Shown: positions 24,073 to 34,008 of the stretch, piece by piece
How the letters are laid out: every line of letters begins with the position of its first letter
Position numbering within the stretch: position 1 is the first letter of the stretch
Assembly: GCA_963931925.1 (NCBI GenBank)
Contig: OZ007570.1
Span: 26,897,804-26,961,803, forward strand
Source: Onchidella celtica
Taxonomy: Eukaryota; Mollusca; Gastropoda; Systellommatophora; Onchidiidae
Length of the DNA stretch: 64,000 nucleotides
Reading direction: 5' to 3'
The notes under the pieces: generated by a model
Databases searched by the model: none
Seen by the model: only the letters and a program-made list of their open reading frames with translations
What the model was told of the DNA's origin: nothing
Translations under genes and position numbers: made by a program

Positions 24073-24318
24073 TTAGTTACATTCAGTCCAACCCCCTAAA
24101 AGTCAATGCAACCTAAAATTGCAGCAAAAATGAATCGTATCATTAAAGTAAACAATGAATCTCGTATATTACAAGCATACATTACTTTAGATGCAAATTT
24201 TGCCTTCTTTGGTTGCATTTGGCCAAACTCTCAAAAAGTTCATGCAAAAAAAGTATCATCAAGATAAACAATAAAACTTGGATATTACAACATTGGTAAA
24301 CATTAGTTCAGATGCAAA
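24073..24318 (+). repeat. Diverged tandem duplication, units of about 110-125 bp
   Basis: Unit 1 (24073-24197) and unit 2 (24208-24318) share collinear blocks. Examples are TTAGTTACATT against TTGGTTGCATT, GTATCATTAAAGTAAACAAT against GTATCATCAAGATAAACAAT, and a shared ATGCAAA at the end. Many substitutions and indels show that the duplication is old. No coding potential is seen. Confidence 0.6.
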
Positions 24319-27035
24319 TCAGTGATACATCTGAGAGGTCCTTACCAGGCCTGCGTCCGACGGAAACAGCTGAATTAGCAACATTCTATGCTAATTAATT
24401 AATAAACAAGTATTTCTCAAATGTAATGTTTCATAAAAACCGTGAATGTCTCGTGAGTTATGTAATAATTTATTATTCATTACAATGTAATACTCATAAC
24501 AATACTGGACGCAGTAAACTCTCTAAGTGCCACCTCACGAGAATACGCGAGTTGTCCACTCCCACCGTTGCTATGTTGGGACAGAACAAGAAAAGCCGTA
24601 TCTCCTAAGTGATTGTTTACCAATGGCCGATTAAGACTGAACCCAGTGTTTACTGAGAACACGTAAATTAATGGTTCCCACGTGTGGTGATAGCCTCATT
24701 CTGTTGCAGAACTCCTGCGGGGAGGGGAGAGAGAGAGAGAGATGGGGGAGGGGGGGATTTGATTGGGATCCTGATTATGAAATAGTCTCACTCATCGAAA
24801 TGAAACTCCCACGGAACCAAATCACCCGATAAACTCTGTGATATCGACTTTGTGATATGAAGGTCATGGGTGGCATGGAAAAATCAAATATGACTCACTT
24901 CAACTCTTTCTTTACAGCTCTGAAACTGCCAAAATCGAACCGAAGCAAATTTCGCCTTCTTGGCATTGTGCATTTGGTCGTCCACAGCTGAAAACGGCCC
25001 AGCGACCTTTTAAAAATTGTAATTGAATTAATGACGCTATGCAACATCCTTGTGATGAGGTTTCGTACGACCGAACGAGAAAAATGTAGGCCTACAACAG
25101 CTTTTCTGTATAATATGACTAAAGACGTGTTATAAAAGACGATTTTCTGCACACAAGGGGAGCGATTCTTGATTTGTTTTGCCGAGCTGAGATAATTTGT
25201 AGAGCCCCAAACGTCAAATGTGATGGCGGTAGGTGCATTCATGAAATACCATATTTTTATAATCTACACAGATAGTTATCGGTGTCTATTGTGGACATGC
25301 AACATCGAAGTGAAAATGACGTTACCTTAACGTCCATGAATTTTGAGAGTCGTACATTTGGATACCGACTTTGCCGACGTACACTAAGGGCAGCATTTTA
25401 TACTCTTTTGCCTTGTTATGACACAGTCGGTAAAGAAAAACGTCAAGATTCGCCGAAGATAATTGTCACCCAAAATTCAACCAGTGAAAATACTGTTGTC
25501 TCTGCTGGCGCATTTCTCCTAGAGGTCAGCAAAATAAACTAAGGAAAAACTGCTGCGCCAAGACATTTTACGCTTGAATTCACTGCCTAAGGCTAAACTA
25601 GATCTACATACATGGAAATCAACACAGTCGCATTACCCTCGATCTTTGGTTTCTCCTTCAGTGTCAGATGAACAATGGCCAGTCCGCTAACAGATTGCAG
25701 TTCCCTTTGAATGCCATCAACCTCACCGTAGCAGAAAAACCCGAAGACAGAAGAAAGTGTTTGCTTGCCTAAAGCAGCTGCCCCATGACAGAAACTGAGA
25801 AAAGATCGGCTTACGACAGGCGCCTGAGAACGGCGCCACCCTGCAAAAGCATCATTCATCTGTGTGCAGGACCTTCAGACACTTTTCAGCAGTCCTTAGC
25901 AACGAGTACCTCTGACGCCACGGCTGAAAAACGCGAACGTGAGGGATTTTTGAAATGGGAGTTATACTGCATAAAAAAACCTCTGTGAATGTGATCTCAG
26001 ACTCCCTTGAAGCTCGCACTCTGGATGGGAACTATCACAGTAATAAGAAGGATTACGTGTTGTACGTTTATAGATACTGATGTATGTGTTTGCATGAATG
26101 TCAACAGGCCAGCCGCAGAAGAGTATGCCCTCTAAATTATGAAAGACAGCCGGAAATCTCGGAGCAGTTCCGTACCATATGTAAAATCATTCTTCGCCGG
26201 TAAACATATAGACAATGTGAACTTATAATTGGCACATAATCTAAAAAAAAAATTCGAAGTTTTATTTTAAAAGATGATATAGCCTATCAATTAATTCTAA
26301 TACAATTCACATTACCCGAAAAGACCCCAATACACAGCATTTTTTTACACAATATCTCTCGGCCAAAAGTTGGAAATTTTCATTTTTGGCACCCGTTACT
26401 GGTGTGACAAAATACAAATCCCTTCTCCAACTTTTTCGCAACTAGCCAAAAATGCAAGCCCAGACTGACTGCCACTATACGTTTTATGTTGTCACAAGTA
26501 CATCAGTCTACAGGGACGATAGTGTGTTAATACAACCTGACAGCGAAAATACAACAGTGCACAACAGTTGGGCCTGGTCATGTTGTTTCAACTGCCTTTT
26601 TCACATTGCTATCGTCCCTGGACACTTCGTTAATCCTAGCCCGAGCCCCATGTTCTTTCTGAGATCTCCTGGCCACTATCCGTGAAGATCTTTGCCTCAT
26701 TGGCTGAGCCTCAGTCCAAAAAGGTCAACAGATCTGTTTGTCATTGTATTTACGCTAGGTTGGATCAAGTGTTTTTCTCTGAGTCAGTATGAATGAAGGC
26801 ATGCAGTTTGACAAATCTTGAACTACTAAATTATGTGTTCGAAATTTAGCCATATTATGCAGGCAAAATATTCATAGGCTAATTTTTTTTTTTTTGCTGC
26901 GCAGAATTATTTCTACATTTATACTGGCCTTAACTTCTGAACTCGCAGCAGATAAGCTTTACTAATGAATAAGTTTCATTTCGTTTTTCTCATTTATTTA
27001 TGTTAAAATACCGAATTCAAAAACACTCAAGTAAT
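24319..27035. other. Intergenic DNA, no gene recognised
   Basis: Several ORFs of 60-115 codons occur on both strands, for example 24895-25242 minus and 25282-25542 plus. None shows a recognised motif or splice context. Confidence 0.45.
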
Positions 27036-27039
27036 TGTT

Positions 27040-27165
27040 TGTTAACCACAACAATAACAACAATAAATCTACTTTGTCTCAGATTGGAACTTCATAACAA
27101 CAGGAACTGTAACAGAATAATGACAACAAGGACAGCAGCAACGACAACAACAACAAACAACAAGT
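27040..27165. repeat. AAC-rich low-complexity tract
   Basis: Interrupted ACA/AAC repeats in two clusters, 27047-27065 and 27121-27165. Confidence 0.7.
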
Positions 27166-28057
27166 ACACTAATAACAACATCTGGCGGAGTCCAATGTTC
27201 AGTAATAATAGGAAATACTAAATATATATTAATAATTTAACAGGTGAACATGTGCTCATGTAGACTGAGGAAAACTACCTGCAAGTGGACACATACGCAC
27301 AAAGAAAGGAAATATTCATTTCCAAGAAATAAACATTGACCGCAAGCTAAGCTTAATATGCTCTAAAGGCTGGAATGGTTTATTTTATTCTGAGATCGAT
27401 CTAAATTCTCTGCTTTCTAGCGTTCTAGGGCTGCTGGCTATGTCTTATAGGACCTAGATCAGCAACCCTAGAAATGGAAGAAGGTCACCCTTACCCTGCA
27501 CCCGTAACATGGCCCCGTCAATCATGCGAGATAATCATAATGATGAGGATAAAAGACGAAGGTTTAACGGACACATTTATTGCGATTGTCTAGCGGAAAT
27601 GACCACTACCCGACCACTGTGGATACGGATCTCAAAAACTGTCATTACGTTTCTTATCACATGACAAGATCTGGATAGGCTGTGTTCAAGCAAATACAAT
27701 ATCCCGTGGTGGCTACTACGCTTTAGATAGGCAGGAGCCTTCCACAAAGTTAACCATAACCCTCCCCACAAATATATAAACGTGCAGGCTGCTTCATGCA
27801 TTCACTCATCGACGTTAATTCATTAAACCTATTTTCCTTATCCAAGTTGCTCTCTGTCTCTCTTTTTTGCGTTTTAAATGATAAGTTATTTCCCATTCAC
27901 ACCCAGCCTGTACTGAAAATATGACATTAAACATTTACATCCCAATGGAATAAGCTTGGAAGGCTTGGTATTGCAGTATCGAAAGCATTAATTGTTACAG
28001 GCCTCATGACGCGCGTGCTTTGGTGACGAAAGTCAAATTTATATTTTTCCGGTCTGC

Positions 28058-28145
28058 ATTTATTTATTCATTTATTTATTTATTTATTTATTTGTTTATT
28101 CAGCAATGCATTCATTCTTTCGTTCATCCATTCATTTATTTGATT
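28058..28145. repeat. (TTTA)n and (ATTC)n tetranucleotide repeat
   Basis: About eight TTTA units followed by imperfect CATT-type units. Confidence 0.9.
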
Positions 28146-28149
28146 CCAC

Positions 28150-30076
28150 CTTAAATTTGCATTCGGCTCCAGTTTATACATTTAGACACGATTTCCCAGG
28201 AACGTTTGCTATGCCGTAGCGTAGCCCCAAACTTGTAAAAAGAAAGAAAAACCACCCTAGTGTGATGTTGGGCTTTATCCCTGTATAATGACTAGACGAG
28301 AGGAGATCTGTAACCACCGCGTTGACAAATGAAAACATGGCGGAAAAAAAAAAGGTCAACAATTTTTGGGAGGAATTCTACAGGTAGGAATTGGTCATTT
28401 TCCGGTCAGGTGATCCCTGGGTGTCAAGGCAAGGTCGCGCCACTGTCAACGTCACTTGTGATTGACAGGAAGATTCACCGCACAGACTGGCTAGACAGGA
28501 AAGTGCTACAATCTGGCAGTACAATGTTAGTCTTCAAGTAATCAAGACAACAAAATGGGGGGGGGGGGGGAGGGGGTTGCGCAAAAAATTCCACAATGAT
28601 TTCTACTACCTTTCACGTCCCAAATTTCATACCAAGATACAAAATACATACCAACTTTATAAACTGCAAAACCGATAAGCAGGGTCGAGAGTTTTTTTTC
28701 AGAAATGATAAGGATTATCGGCCAGGTGAGGAATTTCTGATGTATAACCCATCAGTTCGTACATCTGTCCCCATTTCATTGCCAGGACAATAGTCCTATC
28801 GACGCTGACGCCTTGTTTCCTGATAGGTTGAAGGAGCAGGGTTAGTGTTAGGTTTGTGGCTACACATGATCAGAAAATGCCCTGTGATGCTTAATTTCAA
28901 TGAAAAGCATGCTATCAGTCAACCACCCATGTACAGAGCAACAGTCTTTTGGGATCAGAATAGCTATTATGTCGGAATAACCGTTTTTGTTTTTTAAAAT
29001 ATCGTAGCATTGGTGAGGAGAGAAATTCATAAACGGGACACTCCTAACTTTATTTTAAAACGTTGTTTACATCGTCTTATATTAGTTATAGGCCAGAATC
29101 CTTGTGACAGAGTTCCTCCGAAACTGCCCACTTTTGATCAAACAAATGATATCTCAGCGTACGTAGATAACCCGACAGCAAGTCTCCTAGACAACAGTGT
29201 CTATTGACCCCACTCCCCTATGATACAAAGAGAGTGTCCATCAACTCTAAGTTTACACAGACATTCTGGAAAAGTCTCCCTGCCCTCTGTTCTAGCGAGT
29301 ACAGAGAAGTATCGTATCATTAAACCTGTTTTTCATTGTAAATAGTGACTCATCTCAAGTTCTCCTGGTCTTCAAGAAAATTATTCAAAGGATAGGAACG
29401 TGGAGATCAAAAAGGCTCAGGCATTTCTTAGCCTGTATTAGACAGGCTTGAGACCCTCCAAGCCCAGAGTCAACAACACAAAAAGGTGTATACAGAGAAG
29501 GGAGATTTCGCTGACAAACGTATAAGAGCATGAAAGGGAGCTGTAGTAGATGGTCCATTTAGACATCGGCTATCTGGACTAGCCTAAGTCCAGTGCTGTT
29601 GCATTCCGCAGTCGTAAATCTCATCTTTTAGAAGAAATAACGAATTTCAAATAAACTTAACAAACACGTCTGTAATTAGTGTAAATCATAATTATTGAAA
29701 TCGTAACTCATTACAAATCAGAATCTCCATACAGACAGTATTACCAACAAGCTAGGTTTGAGTGAGTTCTACAATACATCAGCGTGATAACTGGTATAGC
29801 ACCATGGGCGATTTACTGATCTTATCATTAAAATATAGAAGGTGCAAAATAGCCTACAACAGGGTCATGTGAATTAAAATCCGGTTTTAAAAAGCCGGAG
29901 AAGAAGTCCCCAAAGAAACTTCTGTTCGGCACAGATCAAATTAGATACGACTGTCTTGAAACCACTTTTGTTTTTTTTTTCGTGCTCTTAAGACAAAACA
30001 ATGCAACCACTTTGTAGGAATCACTTCTCAATGAACAAGGTCATGATCCTGAATTCTCTTTCGTCTCTCACATATT
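28150..30076. other. Intergenic DNA before the TIR transposon
   Basis: A G run lies at 28557-28580. No exon or repeat with defined ends was recognised. Confidence 0.45.
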
Positions 30077-30080
30077 AAAC
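30077..30080. repeat. Left 4-bp target duplication (AAAC)
   Basis: AAAC immediately outside the left terminal inverted repeat. The same four bases follow the right terminal repeat at 34005-34008. Confidence 0.6.
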
Positions 30081-30110
30081 CGCGGGTGGTATTGATTAGG
30101 GACGTAAGTC
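30081..30110 (+). repeat. Left terminal inverted repeat of the transposon
   Basis: Thirty bases, identical to the reverse complement of 33975-34004. Similarity fades immediately inside. Confidence 0.88.
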
Positions 30111-31004
30111 CAAATTTGGGCTTTCCCGGGTTTTTTCATATTCTTGAAGACCAGGTTTTCCCGCATTTTTTAAGCTGGTAGCGGTACCTCTAGGCCTTTT
30201 ATTTGCGAAGTTATTTCAGTTTACTCAATGGACGTATGTTTATATGCTTTAAGATATTCTTTGATTACAGTCGTATGAGTACTTACGGCTTTGATTAATT
30301 GCTTTTCTCTCGAAGCACAACCAGAATAGGCATTCATACAGTCGTATGGTTGCTTACGATACTAATCAAAAACCTTCTAGTGCCGCAAAGTACACCATCC
30401 CTTCATACAGTGAGTGTCACGTACGTCCATGCTCAAATGAAGATCAAGGCTGGAGGATGGCTGGTCGCCTTAAAATGTGTCCCAGAGGTATCACATTTTC
30501 GAGAAAAGCCCCCAAACGTCCATGGTTTATTATCTGTATTAGTATGATGCACTTGAGATTTTATCAGCGCTTTATTTTTTACGTTACGATGATGGCGATT
30601 TCTAATGAAAGATTAGTTTGTTAACTATTTTGTGTGTCTACAATTCACATGCAAAATATGAGCAAGATTTCTGTTGTACTCTTTGATTGCTCTGCGTTTG
30701 GTAGGAACTAGTTCCAGCTTAACATTATGAAAAATTTAAGAGTTGGATAGGTAAACGATACGCAGGGTATCTACCGCCAACTGTGGTCAAACTGCCTTTA
30801 CCTGCCTACGGCATTTGGATGAAGGGGAGGGGTGTTCTAAAGAGAGACAGAGAGAGAGAGCCAGAAGGAGAGAGTGAGGAACACACACACACTGACAGGG
30901 AGAGAAAGTGAAAAAAAGATGGGGGCAGAGAATACTAGAGAAGTTTCAGTGGAAAATTAATCCAGCAGTGCCTATCATGTTATTTAGGTCCTTGATCTTT
31001 GGAG

Positions 31005-31290
31005 GCAGTGTAGGCGAGTGGCTGGTGAGCTGCTCTCATGAGGCAAACGCCTGTTTCATTGAAGGGCGCATGAAGGTTCATTTCATCAGTAGGCCGTGTG
31101 CACCATTAGGTCCTTGATGAGAAAGACACTGTATTCTCGGTGTCCCTACTGGACTCAGATGCAAAAGGCGGCGATGTGGGGTATTGTCCAATGTTAGTGT
31201 TCAGAGCCTTGTATGCTCCCTGGGGAGCCAAGATTATGATAAAGTGATTATGCCTGCTGAGGTAAAAATGTGGGGGCATTTAGAATTTTA
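31005..31290 (+). mobile_element. SINE-like insertion inside the transposon
   Basis: A box-like TAGGCGAGTGGCTGGTGAGC at 31011-31030 and a weak B box AAGGTTCATTTC at 31073-31084. The 42-base spacing would allow a Ser/Leu-type long variable arm. The downstream part (GGTCCTTGATGAGAAAGACA onwards) resembles the tRNA-unrelated body of known SINEs. The B box is degenerate, so this is only moderately supported. Boundaries are approximate. Confidence 0.45.
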
Positions 31291-31411
31291 TATGAGGAGA
31301 TGAGCACAACGTAAATGTACTCCATGTAAGAATTATTTAATTTGCCATGAATGGTTTCGTGCTGCACCAGACAGTTCCTGTCACGAACTAGAATACAGAA
31401 TGATGTTCTAA

Positions 31412-32247
31412 ACAAAAATTCTAAAGAACAGAGACTGGATATGTGCTAATTCTTGCATCACCGGAAACTACCCATTAGTTACTGATCTAGCGAAACCATT
31501 TTGGGCAGAAGGTGAACAGTGCGAAGTGGAGATTTTGGATTCTTTTTATGGATTGACGTCAACAGCTGCGGCTCCTTTCATTTCTTTGTTAGAAGCCATT
31601 AGAAACTGTGACAAGTTCAGTATTGTAACCATCGGCTCCAGCACACCTGCCTACTCATGTGGGCTAATAAAGACTGAAGACAGAAATACGTCTTTGATTC
31701 TCATGCCGAGATGGGAATGTCAACAGCCGATGGGAAGGCAACATTGTCTGTGAATTCCTACAACGGCCTCGAGTTGTTCTCTAAGGTAGTGGACCTCACT
31801 TCCTACAGGTGACGGCGACCTGTTCGAGTTAACACTGGTGAATATTAGGTGCCCTTCACAAGCTGACACAGGTCCATTCCATGAAGTTAACCATGAAGGC
31901 GAGAGTCTGCCAAGAATTGCACCTTGCTGACTGATTGTGAAAAATTCCTCTCAGACATTTGAAAAAAGGATCAAGTGGAAGAGCAACGTAACAGACAACA
32001 GCAAGAGCAAAGACAAGTAAAGGAGCAAGGCCTGAGAGCCTCAGAGGAGACTCCTGTGCAACGAGGCAGCAAACATAGAGCAAAGAGGAGTCTGGAAGAA
32101 TTCCTCTTGATGGAAGACGACAGCTATTTCCTCCCTACTCCAAAGAAAAAACATGTCGGAAAAAGGGTTCCACCTTTGGTTCTTTCCTCCACCCCACTTC
32201 CAGACAACCAGTTCAGCAGAATACCTTGTCAGTCCATTATTGCATAA
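31412..32247 (+). pseudogene. Decayed transposon ORF with a protease-like Asp-x-His segment
   Basis: Three frames each carry plausible protein. Frame one (31412-31700) reads ...YPLVTDLAKPFWAEGEQC..., then ...SIVTIGSSTPAYSCGL. A second frame continues with YVFDSHAEMGMSTADGKA and LELFSKVVDLTS to about 31809. A third reads GDGDLFELTLVNIRC and FHEVNHEGESLPRI to about 31925. A glutamine-rich, basic tail follows from 31975 (EEQRNRQQQEQRQ..., PTPKKKHVGKR, a possible nuclear localisation signal) to the stop at 32247. The FDSH...G pattern after a strand-like SIVTIGSST recalls cysteine protease folds seen in transposon and viral proteins, but this is only a resemblance. At least two frameshifts and an in-frame TGA at 31960 make it non-functional. 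Confidence 0.4.
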
Positions 32248-32436
32248 TAGACAAGAGCCTGTGCCTTGCGACTTTAATGATCCAGGTCCTGTTCGAAGAA
32301 GGCAACTGCGTCTTTAATATAATCAAGCGAAAGAGGAATCGCGGAGAGGAGTATATTTCAAGAAGTGGAAACACTGTTAAGGCAAGAGAGACGAAGGCAT
32401 GATGTGAGCGATTTAGGTACAGATGCAAACGCAATG

Positions 32437-32651
32437 TAAGTGGAAGTCAGAGGGAAGAGATTTTCCATGGTTCTGACAGCTGGCTTGCAATGTGACTTCA
32501 TCAGTCGTTCAGAAGTGTGTAAAAATCGAGTGAAGGCCGCCGGAGATTCACGTAGGAAGCGTACATTAAAATGGAAATTCGAGGTACATTCAGTGGATGT
32601 TGAGGTCTGCAAAAAATGTTCCCTGCTATCAGGAAGGACGGCAGCGTTTTG
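32437..32651 (+). pseudogene. Decayed ORF fragment with a Lys/Arg-rich VCKK motif
   Basis: A short open frame with GLQCDFISRSEVCKNRVK, RRKRTLKWKF and VEVCKKC. The order of a basic RKRxL segment followed about 15 residues later by VCK resembles a recurrent segment in uncharacterised invertebrate transposon proteins that I recall only loosely. It lies within the TIR element downstream of the other decayed ORF and may be the C-terminal part of the same gene. Too little remains to assign a function. Confidence 0.3.
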
Positions 32652-33371
32652 AAAATATTATTATGTTTCTGATTTAAACATCTGCACACCATTCCTACTT
32701 TGTATCTGTGCATAAATTTAGCCTCCTGCCAATCTGCTTGGGTTAAACAATGGCGTAACGTTTCCACCACACCAGTTAAGTACACTTAAATGCTGTAGGG
32801 GCGGATAGGAAGAATCCTCATACTACAAGTAGATACCCTTTGGATGTTCGTATGTTATATGATAAAAAGTAAATACTGAATGGGGCCAGTTGGCAGTGGT
32901 GTTGTGACACATTCATGCAGTTTCGTCAAATATACATGAAACTAAAGTTCGTATTAAAACTTGAAATGTTATAATGTAAATAATAGTTATTACGTATTGT
33001 GAAAGTGTGTCCCCAGGCGTCAGTTGTAGCTTCTGCTCTTTAGGGAGACTGAGAGGGTGGATGACGGCGTCATGTCCTGCATGTGAATGAATGTGTGAAT
33101 GATAATACAAATTGGAGGGAAGAGCGAATAGAGTCTGACAGCTCCCCCCAATTTGTTACTTACATTATATTGTTTGCTAATATGTCACTACCACTTGATA
33201 TTGTTACTGCGTTGATTAGTTTCACTATATCCCTCCAACAATCACCATGGGCCTTGTGGTGCGGTCTCAAAGTTGCGTCATCATCGAACTTGACAGACAG
33301 CATTTGAATCCGGATAGCACGTAGAAGAGCATGAAAGCGAATGCCAACGCAGCCCCTTTCCCTTTCAAATG

Positions 33372-33600
33372 CCGGCTGGGTAGCCCGATGCGTGGAGGTG
33401 CCCCCCCCCCCCCCGTGGATGCAAAGGGTCTGAGGTTCGATTGTCAGTTGGGCTCAGATTTTTCTGAGGTGCCTCTGGCCCTGCCAACCAGTGACGGTAC
33501 GCCCGCGGAAGGGCCAAGTCTTTTCTCCAATGTAACCGTTATGGTGATTAAGTGGGACGTACGACCCAAACCCAATCCCTTTCAAATTGAAAAATCAAAG
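33372..33600 (+). mobile_element. tRNA-derived SINE inside the transposon
   Basis: A box TAGCCCGATGCGTGGAGGTG (33381-33400), a C run, then B box GAGGTTCGATTGTC (33432-33445). The head is followed by an unrelated body ending around AAGTGGGACGTACGACCC and AAACCCAATCCC. The C run in the anticodon region and the lack of an acceptor stem exclude a working tRNA. Confidence 0.55.
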
Positions 33601-33974
33601 ACGAATGAAACCACAAAGGTGTCTTGTTATAGTCAAATAAATAGTAGAGTTGTACTTTAGTTGCATGTCCTCGAAAGGACACCAAAGCCGATTAAATATG
33701 GCAATGCAACAGACGTAATTTACGTCTCTGAGAAATGACTAACTTCGGGTATAACTGGGTCGTAAGTAAACTTACACCTGTAATCAAAAACTCTTTTCTA
33801 ATTTGCAAGTGACATAAGTCCTCGCTGTGGAGAACAGGTGGTTCCAGCATAAAACGAGCAAGCTGCAGTGTCACGCAACACTAATTGTCACATTCACACA
33901 AAAGTTGGAAGCGATTAAATAGAAAATGAGTAAATGCGGAAGTTTTTTTCGCTTCCTGAAAAATGGCCAAAAGT

Positions 33975-34004
33975 GACTTACGTCCCTAATCAATACCACC
34001 CGCG
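33975..34004 (-). repeat. Right terminal inverted repeat of the transposon
   Basis: Exact reverse complement of 30081-30110, followed by AAAC. Confidence 0.88.
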
Positions 34005-34008
34005 AAAC
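34005..34008. repeat. Right 4-bp target duplication (AAAC)
   Basis: Matches 30077-30080 outside the left terminal repeat. Confidence 0.6.

Larger units (their letters stand above)
30081..34004. mobile_element. DNA transposon of unassigned superfamily, 3924 bp, 30-bp perfect TIRs
   Basis: Bases 30081-30110 (starting CGCGGGTGGTATTGATTAGG) are the exact reverse complement of 33975-34004. Both ends are flanked by AAAC, giving a 4-bp target duplication. Just inside, a 30-base motif of the form TCGTA...CTTAC...TAATCAAAA occurs twice at the left end and once near the right. The centre (31412-32651) holds decayed coding sequence in changing frames, and two SINE-like insertions lie at about 31005 and 33372. 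Intact TIRs around a broken body suggest it was once autonomous, or was mobilised by a relative. Several superfamilies make 4-bp duplications (Sola, Academ, Chapaev-like, Ginger). I cannot choose among them because no transposase catalytic core was recognised. Confidence 0.72.

Noticed and set aside
27577-27835. Second LTR-like region (ATATATAAAC followed by ATTAAA)
   Set aside because: No defined TG/CA ends or partner copy; TATA-like strings are common in this AT-rich sequence.
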